From contig VNKQ01000019.1 of NCBI GenBank assembly GCA_016508695.1, positions 186,001 through 250,000 on the forward strand: a stretch of DNA of 64,000 bases. The letters run 5' to 3'. This stretch comes from Hyphodiscus hymeniophilus (Eukaryota > Ascomycota > Leotiomycetes > Helotiales > Hyphodiscaceae). Under the pieces are notes generated by a model. The model was not told the origin of the DNA and made no database searches. It was given only the letters and a program-made list of their open reading frames with translations. Positions 23,098-35,430 of this stretch are shown here, one piece after another. Numbering within the stretch: position 1 is the stretch's first letter; the number at the start of each line of letters is the position of its first letter. The translations under genes were made by a program, and so were the position numbers.

Positions 23098-25693
23098 GGG
23101 AGGATTTTCTGGGCCATGAAGAAGCCCGATTGATGTTTCCAAGAAGCGATGAAAAGAAGAAAGAAGAAGAAAAGGAAAAAATGAAAAGAGTTTCTCCAGT
23201 CCGGCATGTGATCAGGGATTTCTACCTCCATATCTTAGTCTCCATTCCATCTTCCCGGCCTTTGTTGAAATCTGTAACACAACGGTTGAGCACGAGGGAG
23301 TCACGCGTGCAATTAGAAGAAGCCCTTTAGGAGATAGAACGAACGCACTTTGAGCCCTTATTTCCCCCTTGAATGCAAACGTGCCAAGAGAAGAGATACG
23401 AGAAGAAGAAGCCGAAGAGAAGGAACGCCGCAAAAGCAATTTATTGAAGTCATGAAGCTTGAGCCGATCCTGTGCAACCCACGAGACAAGGAAAAAGCAA
23501 CATCACGACTCGTTTGATGAGGAGTCACAATCTGACTTTCGGAAATATGATGTATAATATAATCTGTGCGGTCCCCTCAGCAACCCTCTCACGCCGAGGG
23601 AGATGCCGCAAGTGTTTTGTGTTGGCCGACGCCAAAGGTGAATTGAGGTGTCCAGAAGACGGCTCAGACAAGTGGTGGTGTGTCAGAATGCAGGGACCCG
23701 ATAACACTGGTCTTGGCCCTTGGGATGGCCCGAAAGTCGAAAGTATCGGCAAGTCATGTCGTACATGATGTTGCCAAGAGGCAGCAATGACAAACATTGG
23801 ACCTTTTCACCGGGCTTCTAGTATTACTGAATTGTAATGAATATTCGAAGTAAATTAAATTATAATTATCAAGATTTGAAATTCAGAGAAACAAAACAAA
23901 GATGTGAAGGTGGGAGGTGGGAGGAACAACAGAACGGGGAAGAACAAGATCGTGGTTTGTATTGTTCTAGATGTATTTACATCTAACAGAGTCTTATGGA
24001 AATGAATATATCAAGTAATATTCAAGGAGAAAATAATAGAGAATTTGATCTGGTGAAAGAAGAAGACTACTGTAGTTTACGTAATACTCGGTACACACCA
24101 ACCAGGTCGACCCTCAAGAGTCTCATCCGACAATTCCCACCTGCAACAAACAACAAATTCTGGGAATAGTGTCATGCGAGAAGACTCAAGACTGGCGCAT
24201 TATACAAGTTCCCAGCGGGCCCCGCCGAGCTCGAGTGGTGTTTACCGCCTTGAATCCACTTTCCAACCTCCTCCAGGGCTCCATCCGATACTCGAGTACT
24301 CGTACTCGTACTCGAGTACATCGTACACTTTCGAATGCTTTCTTTTTCTGATACTATCATACTCCCCGAGTAATGACCATCGACCAGCGATTCTGAGCAG
24401 TTGTCCAGCCACATACCATATGCTCTGGCCACCAGCATCGCTGATTCGTCGTTACAACCGGAGAAGAGGCGCCATGTGTTCAACGGCAGCAGCAGCAGCG
24501 GCGGATAAGTCCAACATCGTGTAACCTCGATCCTGCTCTGGAATGAGGGAGGTGGAGATGTTGGTCCAGCCGCGAAAGGCACCTCCTTGGCTCGATCCTG
24601 TGAGTGGATACAGGCCCGTACTGCCCAGCGCCACACATATATCGTCGATCCCGTTCGTGTCTTTGGTCTGCGCGATTGCTTGTACCATTGAACTACTGTA
24701 CCCTGATATAAATCCCCATCCGAGTCCACCTATTTAATCACTTGTTCGTTCATTTGTTCGTTCGTTGCTCTGCACGGGCTGGCGTTTGCAGTCAGAGAGC
24801 CAGCCACCTCGATCTTCCATTCTGACTCGAGAAGCCTTCTGCGGGTGCCTGTCAAACCCGAAAATGCAAGTGTCCGATTTTCGATGCCAAGTCAGGCATT
24901 TGAGGAGCATGTGCATGGTTGTATATAACGCCACCGCATCACAAGATTCTTCCAACACCCGGATGTTGTGTCTTGGTACCTCTCGAGGTCTGTGCAACTC
25001 GAGAGTCGAGGCTCGAGGCGTGGATAACATGCACATGCTAGGGATATCCTGCATCGGGGCGTGTTTGTCAGTTCTCGGTCTACCAAGCCTCCCCCTTGAA
25101 GAATTGATCCCGCCAATACATTCCCCCTCGACCATTGGACGGGGGCTCTTGGAAGCAGAAAGCCCCCGGATACCAACAAAGCCATGGCGCTGCCTACCGT
25201 CCCCGCAAACATCGGCCACAGGTTTGCTTCCTCGTGAGTTCAAGGGCCTCGATGTGATGTATATTACTGTGGTGGCCCACTTGAGCTCCGAGACGCATCT
25301 TGAGGTTTTACTACACCTGTGTTTTAGCCCCTATACGCAATTTGGACAAGTACAAGGTACTTGCTCATACTACTTGTCTTATTTGGAAACCATATGCCTT
25401 TCTTGATCATCTCTTATACTGTTTCACGTCTGGTGCTTGGTTGTGCTCTAATAAACTTTTCTGAGTGCAGGAGAAGTTGATTGTCAAATAAATTGAGCTT
25501 GATTTGCTCAGACTACCAGGACTCGGCCCTGCTTTACATACGCTCCTCAAGACCACTTTCACCATCAGTGAATGCGGAGCGGAATTGGTACCGTTTACCA
25601 AAGTAGCTTGTCGTCACCGTCCCATAGCGGAAGCAATTCCATAACTTTGCCGGTGTATTCACGCCAAAGACTCAATCGAAACCACAGTTGGCC
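23098..25693. other. long intergenic region with simple repeats, no firm gene
   Basis: 2.6 kb without a gene I can support. An open frame at 23472-23768 (plus, 98 codons) is cysteine-rich in its second half (CRKCF, LRCPEDG, WWCVRM) but has no known family. At about 24285-24325 lies a short array built of CTCGAGTACTCGTA units. Long overlapping open frames lie on both strands at 24734-25406, with no recognisable motif. The rest is AT-rich. Confidence 0.4.
24285..24325. repeat. short CTCGTA/CTCGAGTA repeat
   Basis: The stretch reads as repeated ACTCGTACTCG flanked on both sides by CTCGAGTA, giving a near-palindrome that could fold back. Probably a microsatellite-like expansion. Confidence 0.6.
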
Positions 25694-27209
25694 ATGTCAA
25701 TCACCTTGATGTATCGTCGACCTGCCTACGTCCCACCCTCGACTCCAAGAACTCCATCAATAATGTCAGAAACCACCGAGTCGATTCACAGCTCTAAGTT
25801 GCAGGTTGCTAGTCCTCCTGGCATACCTGAGCAACTGTCATTTGATCGTGTAATCAACAATGGCACCTGTCCAGTAAGTCACATCACGTATCTCAATCTG
25901 AGTTTCCTTCTTACTGAACTTTGAAAGCCTTGCACGCTCCGCGACTTCATGGACTACTTATTGTACATTGAACATGCCGCAGAGCATCTACAGTTCTTCA
26001 TGTGGTTCCGGGGTTATGTCAAGAAATTTGAATTCTTGCCCAGAAGTGACAAAGCTCTTTCCCCAGAGTGGACCCATCAAAACCAAAAGGATGCATTGGA
26101 TGAGTGGAAGAAGCTGCAAGCAAACATCCAGAAGCAAATCCCAAACACAACGGTCAATGAAGTTCTCAAAGGTACCATGTTCTCCAAGGAGAGCTCAGCT
26201 GGCGTTCCTTGTGCTGGATTCGACAGTGGAAACCCCTTTGCCACTCCACCTACAAGCTCCCATGGTATATCATATAAGAACAGTGGAGAGACTTGGTCGC
26301 CACATTCTGCTATGAGATCCAAGACCTCCAATTCGCTTTCCACCAACGGGGCATCCCAGAGAACTTTTGCCACTGCTTCATCGGTTGCACACGACGCATT
26401 TCAGAATGCTGGATTGAATCAACCCTGTGAGTGCTTCACTTGAGCGATGATGGCCCAATCTGACTTTTACAGTTACCATCCAACCCTTTCGCAAGGAAAT
26501 TGAGCACATCATCCAAACCTACATTGCCGAAGAATCTCCCCGCGAACTAAACATCTCCTCTGGCCAGCGCAAGACCCTCCTCAAAGCCCTCGAGGCCACT
26601 ACCCACCCTTCAGCCTTCTCCCGCGTCATCTCCGACGTCGAGTCGGTTCTCCGCAACCAGCTCCACCCAAACTTCATCCGCTGGACCATCTGCAACGGCA
26701 ACCGACCCCGCGTCATGTTCGCCCGCGGTCTGGGCATCACCCTGACCCTCGCCGGCGTCTCCATCGAGCTCCTCCTCACCCTCAGCGACGTCGGCCGCGG
26801 CTATCGCGCCCTCGGAGCCATCGCCTTGGTCATCGGCACAGCCACCCTGATCGCGGCAGCCAAGGGCATGTGCGTGGTCCTGCACGGCATGCACCATCGC
26901 CACCTCCGGCCGTGGGAGCTGTTCACCGACGCAGAGGCCGACAAGGACCCTGGCGGCGGCGCCTACAGCATGAGGGAGAGCGTCGACTCGGTCCAGTCGG
27001 CCAACTCGTACGAGGACGCCCCGTGGGTCGTCAGCTACCAGAAGCGCAACATCGTCCGCAAGATCTTCGATCGCGAGATTCGGGTTCAGGAGCCGGCCCT
27101 GAAGCAGATCCAGGACATGATCTTCGTCCAGTCCATGCTCATCGCCTTCGCTGTCTCTTTACTCATCACCGCCATCTTCGTTGCTGTTCCGAAGCATGGT
27201 TACATTTGA
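25694..27209 (+). CDS. RGS-domain membrane protein, Rax1-like
   Basis: Exons 25694-25873, 25928-26426 and 26473-27209 give 471 residues. The N-terminal two thirds hold a split RGS domain: TLRDFMDYLLYIEHAAEHLQ (helices 3-4) and, after a Ser/Thr-rich insert, IAEESPRELNISSGQR with ATTHPSAFSRVISDVE. Three hydrophobic helices follow, at about 325-345 (GLGITLTLAGVSIELLL), 350-375 and 440-465 (FVQSMLIAFAVSLLITAIF). This RGS-plus-three-helix layout is that of yeast Rax1 and fungal homologues that mark cell poles or act in G-protein signalling at the plasma membrane. The third exon is GC-rich. RGS catalytic activity cannot be judged from sequence alone. Confidence 0.85.
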
Positions 27210-27532
27210 GGCGTGGTGTAAGTTTAGTGAGATGAGACTTGTTAATTTTATGGCTTAGACGAACATATGAATGCACCCGGAGGGTCTGGATATCTTCCGG
27301 CACTGTATTCTGTTTATTTTGAACACATAGGCTTTCTTCATGGCGACGGGGTCGTACATTGTGGGGTGGATTCGATGATTCCTACCCAGATCTGCCGTGT
27401 TTCGGGTAGATAGCCAAATAGTTTATGGTATGCACATTTGAACTCTCCGCATCGAAGGAAGATAGTGATCTCGTGTTTGAACTACATCTGACTGAGAGCT
27501 TACGCGCAAACTCGTGAATGCGAAAAACCCAC
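27210..27532. other. intergenic region between convergent genes
   Basis: 3' flanks of the RGS gene and Tad1. No gene seen. Confidence 0.4.
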
Positions 27533-29037
27533 TCACATCTCGATACCTTCGACTCCAAACTCTTCCCCGCCAGCATTCCTAATCCAGCCCCTCAGAGCAC
27601 CACTTCTAACCTCCCGCTTCACACGCGTCCTGTATCTCAAGCAACTGCTGCTCTTGAACTCGCTGTACGTAGAAGTCCGCATACAGTTGCCCAGAGCAGG
27701 CACAGCAGCCAGCCCCGCAATCTCAATGGCAAGCTTCCACGTCCGCCTCTTGCAGACTCGACTTGCACCGCGGACGTCGAATTGTTTCCTGCCTTGCAAG
27801 ACGCCCCCAATCAGCGTCTCTAGCCTGCCAGCAGGTGTGCCGTCCGCGAACCAAGAAGCCGAGATGTTGCTCGGCACTAACTTCTCGCAGGCGCCGAGCG
27901 CTTGTCTCCTACTGTGCGTGAACTCCCTCTTCGTGGTCCTGATGGCAAACTCTTCGAAGCGGTACCCGCCATCCCATCGTCTATCCTTCATTTCGCTCAT
28001 TCTGCCGCTGGGTGAGAAAGCTCTCAGGCAGGCTGTTTCGGAGTACTGAGATTCTGGGAGAACCAGCGAGGAGAGATAGAGGTTCGAAGAGGATATCAGC
28101 AATGAGCTGATGGAAGATAGGAGGGAGGTGCACTGCTTGAGCGCTAGCTTGTCCGAGCAGGACTTGGAGAGCGTCGGGGGAGCATCTGGGCGAGAGGGCT
28201 TCCGTCGGACGGTCCCCAGTTCGGAGAAGAACCCCCTGCCGTGAAGGACTGGTGTGCCGGATATCGAGGCGGAAGTATCAGGCAGCTGAGCGACAGGATT
28301 TGCCAAAGGCAGCAAAGGATGTGGGGAATCCCTCAAGGCTCCTTCAGCGTCGGTGTCTATCTTTGGAGTCGTAGGTACTACCCAGGGTGTAGAGTCGTCT
28401 TGAGCAGCCATGGTGAGCTCCATACTTGCATCACCACCTAGAAGTGTTCAGAGATGCTCCAAATTGGCCATTGGAGGTATAAAATAAACATACATGGTGC
28501 TTCAGAACAGTACATGTGCAGGGTGATGCCATCATGCAGAGCGAATGGCTGGGAGTGGGTTGCAGTCCTCTCATGTGGATCTCGGACCCTAATGTATTCG
28601 GAAGGCTTCTTTTCCGATATCAAGGCATAGCATTCTTCCAACAAAAAGCGGTTGAAAGAACGAATAACAAGGACTTCGGCATGCCAGTCGTGAAGGACGA
28701 TGCCTGCTGCTCGCGAGACTTTGTCTTGTGGCAGACATTTCATGCCAGTACTGGAATCCCATCAGCCGTGAGCCAGAACATATTGAATAGGATACGAATC
28801 CATACGCACGCTGCTGCTAGACATGTAAGGCTATTCCTCCCTACACGGTGATTGTCAGCCTTGTGATGCCCCGCCTGCAGTAGCCTTCCCAAGGGTTAAA
28901 GCACCTTGCGCAACGATTCCGCTCATGGGAACCCATTCCCGAGTCCCATTGCTTCTTGTTAGTGGTTTAGCCTTTGCCGGCAGATTGTCGAATTGATTCA
29001 AAACCACCTGCGCAATGTCATCCCCAGATACGTCCAT
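27533..29037 (-). CDS. TAD1: tRNA-specific adenosine deaminase Tad1 (A37 of tRNA-Ala)
   Basis: Four exons in transcript order, 29037-28905, 28840-28810, 28750-28494 and 28437-27533, give 441 residues. The A-to-I editing fold of the ADAR/Tad1 family is complete: start region LPAKAKPLTRSNGTREWVP, the catalytic HAE in VLHDWHAEVLVIR (His78, Glu80), the first zinc cysteine in MYCSEAPCGDAS (Cys141) and the second in SKSCSDKLALKQ (Cys234), then LVLPESQYSE. The second exon is only 31 bases (encoding about ten residues, ending LAAA) and is proved by both flanking splice sites and by the family sequence TCLA..TGMKCLP. The enzyme makes inosine at position 37 of tRNA-Ala. It is divergent from the NT-C2 gene. 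Confidence 0.9.
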
Positions 29038-29316
29038 GGGTGGATGAGGTCTTGTCGTCGAGTCTCAAGTGTGGAAGAGAAGGCTGATGAAACTACCGGA
29101 ACAAGGCTACAGTACCGGTACAAGGCTAAATTTGGGGCGAGCCACCCGTCATCGATCCATCCTCCCCATCCGAACATTCCATCTACAAAGAAGGAAACTG
29201 CAATGACTCCACCAACACTGAGCGACTGCCATCTTGGTTAATCTTATCTATTTTGGCTATGAATCCATTGAGTATGTCTACCCCCATTGAGGAATCCTTC
29301 GCTTCAGCTGCTGACC
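29038..29316. promoter_or_regulatory. bidirectional promoter, TAD1 / NT-C2 gene
   Basis: 279 bases between two divergent start codons. No individual element recognised. Confidence 0.4.
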
Positions 29317-30525
29317 ATGCGCTTCTTAGTATCTAAGGCTCGAAGGGTCCGTCACAAATCCTTCCCCTCCTCTCTGCGCCGAGCATCATATAGAACGAAC
29401 GCTAACATGCTAAGCAGCCAAAATTCGAACTTGTCCTCAGAGTCAGTCATTGAGGCATGTCTCCAAACTTCACGGTTAACGATCATGCCAGATACTCGAT
29501 CTTAACAACGTCCCCCTCGTCAGCGGAACATCCTACGTAAAATGGCATCTCCCCTCCTCCACATCCGCCGAACACCGCGGCAGAACGGACAAGTCTGCCA
29601 TCAAAGAACACAAAGTGTCATGGGACTACGTCCGCACGATTCCCGTCCGCTTGACAATCGATAAGAACAACAATCTGCAAGAATGCTTGATCCATTTCGA
29701 AGTCGTGCAAGATTACAGCTCTGGAGCCAGAGGAGAGAAGATAACACTGGGATATATTACACTAAATCTCGCGGAGTATGTGGAAGAGTCGGAGGATGGG
29801 GAGGAGGGCGTTACGAGACGGTACTTGATGCAGGAGAGTAAGATCAACTCCACGCTGAAAGTGGGCATCGCGATGAAGCAGGTCGATGGAGAGAGGAACT
29901 TCGTGGCACCTCCGCTGAAAACTGCGCCCGTGTTCGGAGGCATTGCCGGCATTATGGCCGGAGAGCAAGGAGAGCCTGATGATACGGGCAGTCAGTATCC
30001 ACTTCATGGTTGAGAGGTCACTGCTGACAAGAACAAGATCTTCCAGCGCCTCAGATTAGCAAAACCCGAGATCACAGCGAGCTGCAAGATATGTACAGAA
30101 GGGCTTTGGCAGCCTCGTGGGCTTGTCAGCCTGGAGAACTCTCCTCTGACCAGCTTGTTGAGGAAATCTTTGCTGGCGGTGATGGTTGGAAGCACGATGC
30201 AAAGCTCGCGCCTAGAATCGCCACCGATGATCCAGACCCAAGTGGTGAAGAACCGCATCTTCTTGGTCATCGCCGTAACCACTCGGGGACAAGTACGAAA
30301 TCTCAAAACACAATCACAAGTAAGGGGAGTGGCAGATTTGGGCACAAACATTCGAGGAGTAAGGATACAATCAATCACGCGACTGGGATCCAGAGTTCCC
30401 CGAATGATGCTTCGTCCGGCGGCTCCGAAAGGGGGAGAACGGGTTTTAAAAGAGTACAGGAAGTGGATGAACTGGAGGTCAGAGATGATCTGATGGCTTG
30501 GAGACTGCCGGGAGAAGTTTCATGA
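29317..30525 (+). CDS. NT-C2 (EEIG1/EHBP1 N-terminal) domain protein
   Basis: Exons 29317-29346, 29418-29441, 29492-29990 and about 30038-30525 give roughly 346 residues. The domain is the C2-like NT-C2 fold of EEIG1/EHBP1, found in fungal proteins of unknown role and probably membrane- or actin-linked. Residues FELVLRILDLNNVPLVSG, SYVKWHLP, HKVSWDYVRTIPVRLTI, CLIHFEV, KITLGYITLNLAEYVE and KVGIAMKQV make up the domain. The C-terminal part has ELQDMYRRALAASWACQPGE and is otherwise low complexity. Exons 1 and 2 encode ten and eight residues. The exon 4 acceptor is uncertain: AG at 30037 or at 30046 both keep the frame. Confidence 0.83.
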
Positions 30526-31853
30526 GTATATACACATGGGAGGTATTAGAGTGGTGTTTGGGCTTCTAGCTTGTGGCGCTGTGTTGTACTTGGTTGATTC
30601 GATTTGTTGAGATAAGTGTTGAGAGATCTACCTTCATTCTCCGAATAGGACTTTGCCAGATGGAAATCCCTACTTGGTGAGCCTGTATAACGTAAACTGG
30701 CTGTATTTATTACCTTCCTAATTCCCCTTTCTCTTCCACTCCTAAGGTATTGCATTACACACCAACTCATCAAGACGGTGTTCATGCCTGCCTAGGACTC
30801 ACAGAGTTGCTAGGCTTGTAAACTGTATCAAAATCATCACGGTTCTTGTTTCCTTACTCATATACTAGTTTGTTTTTATGATATACTATCATGTTTCTGT
30901 AGCAGAGCTTTTAGTACTTGATCTGTTTGTGATCGTCACTTTATTATCTATTATTGATTGTCTTTTTGCCTACTTCTTGCTTCTTGCCTTCACGTCAAAA
31001 CCATGTGATCTTAAAGGAAACTACCTTAGTCGTCTTAATTAATTTACCATTTTGTAGTAAGAATTGGTAAGTTATATCAGCATCTTATTGATAGTTAAGT
31101 AATACTTCGAATCTCTCCAACATTAATAAATTGTTTCAATTCCTTTATGATATTGTATGTCTTTACAATCTATACTTATTGGGCTGAAGATACTTGAACA
31201 AACTTGTAAGGAAAAGGTTTGGTCTAGTAATGGACGAACGGAGGAGACGTGCTTGGAATTTACACTGCACACAGGCGCAGCTTATTTAGATGCTAAACAT
31301 GATGACTTTGCACCTGCCAAGTCCGTGTCTACTCCTGTAGTGGCGATCGGAAGAAGCCACTGCTTCGAGACGCTCTTCGCTTCCTTCATCTTCTTCTGCT
31401 TTACGGTACTCCGAAGTCTCTTGGCTTCCTTTTACTTTGCTATAAAGTACGCCCAGTACTATAATCCAGGTTAACATGCTTGACTACTTTTCAAATATAT
31501 TCATTCTTGTCCTCTTGCTCATTCTTTCTCCATACTATTAATGAGGAACACTTAGGTGGTCCCTCCCTGGGATGGTTCTGAAAGACGATACAGTCAGCTC
31601 TAGGGGAACAATTCAGTTGGAGGCATCCCTTGGGGTCCAGAGTTGGGACAGGGATTAGATCAACTTGTATAGATTGGAGTGCCCAGCGTATAATGTGAAG
31701 CAGAAATACAAAGACCTGAGTGGATGTATTCATACGCTTTCATCGCAAATAACCAATGCTAGACTATCCGTTACCTTAACGTTAAACGCCAAGCATACCA
31801 TCCTCTCCGTCTGATTTCAAAATGTGCCGTAAACGAGCCCTATTCCCAATACA
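30526..31853. other. start of accessory island, no gene seen
   Basis: 1.3 kb, increasingly AT-rich. Short open frames (for example 31157-31474 plus) carry no known motif. This is the border between the conserved gene block and the decayed island. Confidence 0.45.
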
Positions 31854-33722
31854 CTAGGATGCCATGACACTCTTACCTCCGTCAGTGGTCATTCTTGTCC
31901 TTACCCTGACCTTTAAGAACGCCGTCCCAAGCCTTGTAAACCCTGGTATACCACCGGATTCTACGTTAACCATGGCGCTGGGCGAGAACAGAAGCGCTTC
32001 ACCTACCCTCAACCTTACAATGTCACGGAATAATCGTCCTTCTGCATTGCTTCTAGGGCTCGCTATAACTTTCCGATGCTTGTTCTTGTCTTGGTAGCTG
32101 GTGTCTGACATTTCGTCCGTCGGCTCAGAAGCTACACCTGCCAGATGGCTCTTCAGGCTTCGCAGCCAGTCTGGAGAGGTGAATCGATGAACAATAGTGA
32201 CAGAGCACAGATCAAGGAGCGTTGGGGAAATGGTTGGCTCTTGTGTGGAGATGATGATGCGGGCGCCGAGGTGGCGCTGTAGTCGGATAGTAGACAGTAA
32301 GGTCTGAGTAAACGTCTGTGCCTCAGCGGAGCCGTTCATAAACTGTAGACTGTAAGTTTGCCACGAATAATCTAAAACTTTTTCGAAAGTAAAATTTCTC
32401 ACTCACTTTGTGTGCTTCATCTAGCGCAATCACTCGACCTGTGTTCATATCCTGCTAGGAAGATGCTCAGGCATATGTTGAAAAGAGAGCTTTGTGTGCT
32501 TCATCTAGCGCAATCACTCGACCTGTGTTCATATCCTGCTCGAGGAAGATGCTCAGGCATATGTTGAAAAGAGAGCAGGCTCCTTCTGGCGGAACGCAGG
32601 GGCAGGAAAGATCAACAATAGTGAGACAACCAGACTAGCATCGTCAGGACATATTGGGTGGTAGTGCTGAGCCCTAATGTACTCACTCTCGAAGTCCAAT
32701 CATTCCCATACTGCCTTGAAGCCTTCACTTTTCCTTTCAGCTTCAATCCTCTCGCCTTTGTCTGTATCGGTGGCATAGAGCTTTCAAGAGTCTCTAAGCG
32801 CTGATTCAACGGGCTTAGCTGAGATGGAGTCATCACCGTCTCTGCAACGCGACTCTTGAAGTTGGCGTAGCTAAATGAGCCACCGTTCTCTTGCTGTTCT
32901 ATGCGCATCTCTCGTAAGATTCGATAGATAGCATGCATGTACAGTGGTATTGGGCCGTCGTCATGGCTCACTGCCATCAAGTCAAGCATGCGCTTGGTGT
33001 TGAGATCACTCTCGCTAATTTGTAGAGGCTCAATTTTGACGTTCAATCCGTGATAGGTGCGCTAAACAGAGATGAGTTTCGGTGCTCCAGCAGCTCTTGG
33101 GGGGCATTGAACATACTTGAATCGTGCGGAAGTTGGTTGGTGAACATAAGACCCGCATTTTGACGCCGGGATCCGAAGACAGAAATGCAGCCTCGCAAGG
33201 TGATCCTCCTCCATCGGCGATGAAAGTATCATAGTGAAAGACAAGACCAGTAAGGGGCTGTGGTAGCGTACTCGCTTCTGAGGGAATCAGGCAATTCTCT
33301 AGTAGGCACGAGAGCGTATGGCTCTTACCCGAGCCTTGGGAGCCGCAAATGAAGATGCTCGATGGTGCTGCAACGTTAAAATAGATGCGAGGGTCTTGCT
33401 TAGAGGAGGACACAGTAGTCAAAGCATCTTCTTCCTCTCTCTGCAAGACTTCAGCCAATCCTGCTAGTAAGCCATACTGTGTAAATGTGGTTGTCGCCCC
33501 TACGTGGGCCAGAACTGGTGCGGTAAAAACAGGTGTTGTCATCGCATCCTCAAGCTTTTGTTGACTCGCCTTCCTCCTCAGAAGCTTTAGCTGCAAGACA
33601 AGTGAACTTGAAGCGCCAGAGTGTTCTGGAGTGTTAATCGCTACTTCATAGTCTGATTGTAAGCTCGTGGTAGAGGAGCTTGGTGGATCGCAAGTGGTGA
33701 GGACTTGCGAAGTGCTTTCCAT
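31854..33722 (-). pseudogene. HerA/FtsK-like P-loop ATPase, broken by tandem duplication
   Basis: Reading order: 33722-33117, 33061-32687, 32634-32491, then 32342-31854. Family features are Walker A GSQGSGKSHT at residues 127-136, Walker B RVIALDEAHK, and QRHLGARIIISTQEPT with SVTIVHRFTSPDWLRSL, the sensor and arginine region typical of HerA-like ATPases. Exons 1 to 3 join in phase 0. The Walker B exon should end in AAA followed by GTGAGT, but 84 bases are repeated there (32407-32490 after 32491-32576), so translation meets TGA seven codons past the motif. The last exon (163 codons) is still open. Before the duplication the protein would have been about 540 residues. The role is unknown; DNA pumping or defence are guesses. 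Confidence 0.75.
32407..32576. repeat. 84/86-bp tandem duplication across Walker B exon
   Basis: Unit A 32407-32490 and unit B 32491-32576 are identical except that unit A lacks two bases (GCTAGGAAG against GCTCGAGGAAG). Each spans the whole end of the exon that encodes the Walker B motif. Confidence 0.95.
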
Positions 33723-34388
33723 GTCGTTGTGAGCTCAATTTGCGCTTCGCAACAGGATTTGAAATTGGGTGGAAAACTTGAATCCAGTTGTTAATCGCAG
33801 CATTTTTATCTTCTGCTCATTCAATAATGACTTAATAAGCCGGGATTAACTATTGTCGATGTGTCATATTGTGCCCTGATCTGCACCTATGATATCTAAT
33901 TCAACAAGGCTTTCTATTGTAGGCCTCAAAAGTGTCACGATCTCCTCCACTAATCGCCTCTTATTTCTACGTCAGGGCTAGAGCGACTGCATATTTGGTT
34001 GTTCTTGCGAATCGAGTTGCCTATAGACCCTGTTCCGCATACAATTTGCTTATTGTGTAAGCCGTAAACGCGGTTGAGGTGAGTATAGGTAGTGTAACCC
34101 CTCCTCGCTAATTTTGAGGCCTACAACCAAAGTCCTCGACAGAGTGCCAATTGCAAGACCTCCAATCAGCTACTTACGAATCAACGATAGCGGTATGCAA
34201 CGCAACTACGCCCAATGATAGTGTACAGGTAAGCGAGGGCGGTGAAGCTTTCGATGGGATTGATGATATATGCCAGTAGGGAAACCGTGGAAGCTTTTCA
34301 GAGAACTTGGGTTCTGTGATCAGCTATAGCAACCCCGCTGAGACTGCACCCTGGATCCGTTTCCCCAACCAAGACCATTATCTTTCAC
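33723..34388. promoter_or_regulatory. divergent promoter of ATPase and deaminase genes
   Basis: 666 bases between two divergent start codons, occupied in part by a small inverted-repeat element (33917-34126). No coding sequence. Confidence 0.5.
33917..34126. mobile_element. candidate MITE with 15-bp terminal inverted repeats
   Basis: The 210-base segment starts TTGTAGGCCTCAAAA and ends with its exact reverse complement TTTTGAGGCCTACAA. It codes for nothing. No target duplication is evident. The same 15-mer recurs three times near 44.6-44.8 kb. Confidence 0.55.
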
Positions 34389-34624
34389 ATGGCTACTCTT
34401 CAAATACAAGGAGCCTTGAGGGATCGCTTCCTTCAGGATGCAGTTCTTCTGTATACGCTTGACCCTGTGCGTGGCGAACCTTCAGTTTATGGCCTCGACC
34501 AAGATCTGTTTGAGCTTGAAGGCCCTCGAGAGAGATTACTGAAACGAAAGTTTCTGGATTCCATGGCGCTTCTATGCGCTATAAAAAGGGACCGCGGTAC
34601 TGTATCGGCGGCATGCCTCGAGGA

Positions 34625-34728
34625 TATTGCGAATTGAGTGATATATTCGATAACTAACTCTTAGTATTATAGAGATTTCTCTAATATATAAGAGTGATTA
34701 CTAAGTGCTTATTTAGGTATTCTTAACA
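34625..34728 (-). repeat. left LTR (element 3' LTR)
   Basis: 104 bases, begins TATTGCGAATTGAG and ends TCTTAACA. Paired with 41357-41460; preceded by the GAGGA target copy. Confidence 0.92.
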
Positions 34729-34986
34729 CTCCCCCACACGTGTAATCTCCTTATTTATAGTGTTTTCAACTATATTAAACTATATTCTTCCTATTTAAGC
34801 CTTATTAACTCCCATAACAACGTAGTAATCGTTATAATACCTATATCTCTTAATTCAAGAGTTTAGTACTTACTAGTAGCATACTAGCCTGCGGTATAAG
34901 AGTACTTAGTCTTCCCAAGCTTATATTCCTACCTTCTTATGGGACTATAAACTACCTTCTATAGACCGCCTATAGACCTATAAAAC

Positions 34987-35430
34987 TAGACTAGCCAGAC
35001 TAGACTATAGTCTTTAGACTAGACTAGACTAAACTGTCTAATAGTCTGCAAAAATTATTTAGGACTAAACCGTTTATATAATAGTCCCTAAATTTATTTA
35101 AGACTAGACTATAATAGTCCTAAAAAAATTTAGAGAGACTATTTATAATTTAATTAATTAAATATTAATTATTTTTTAATTTTAAATATTATATTATTAC
35201 TTTTAAGCGTTACTTTATAACTTTTATATAAAAACTTTTTTAATTTTATATACTAATAAAGATAATCTAATTATTTATAATAGTTTAGACTAAACTAAAC
35301 TATTTATAGACTAGACTATAAGACTATAGTCTAAATACGTCCCTAAAAATTTAAATTTTAAGACTAAACTATTCTATAGTCCCTAAAAAAACCTATAATC
35401 TAGACTAGACTAGACTATTAGCCAGCCTAT
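34987..35430 (+). repeat. inverted repeat copy 1 inside the LTR element
   Basis: About 444 bases, rich in CTAGACTA units at both ends. The reverse complement matches 38864-39308 almost throughout by eye. Boundaries are approximate. Confidence 0.8.

Noticed and set aside
24734..25406. Long overlapping open frames on both strands (213 and 169 codons)
   Set aside because: No motif, no plausible splice context and no family-like sequence on either strand. Chance openness seems more likely.
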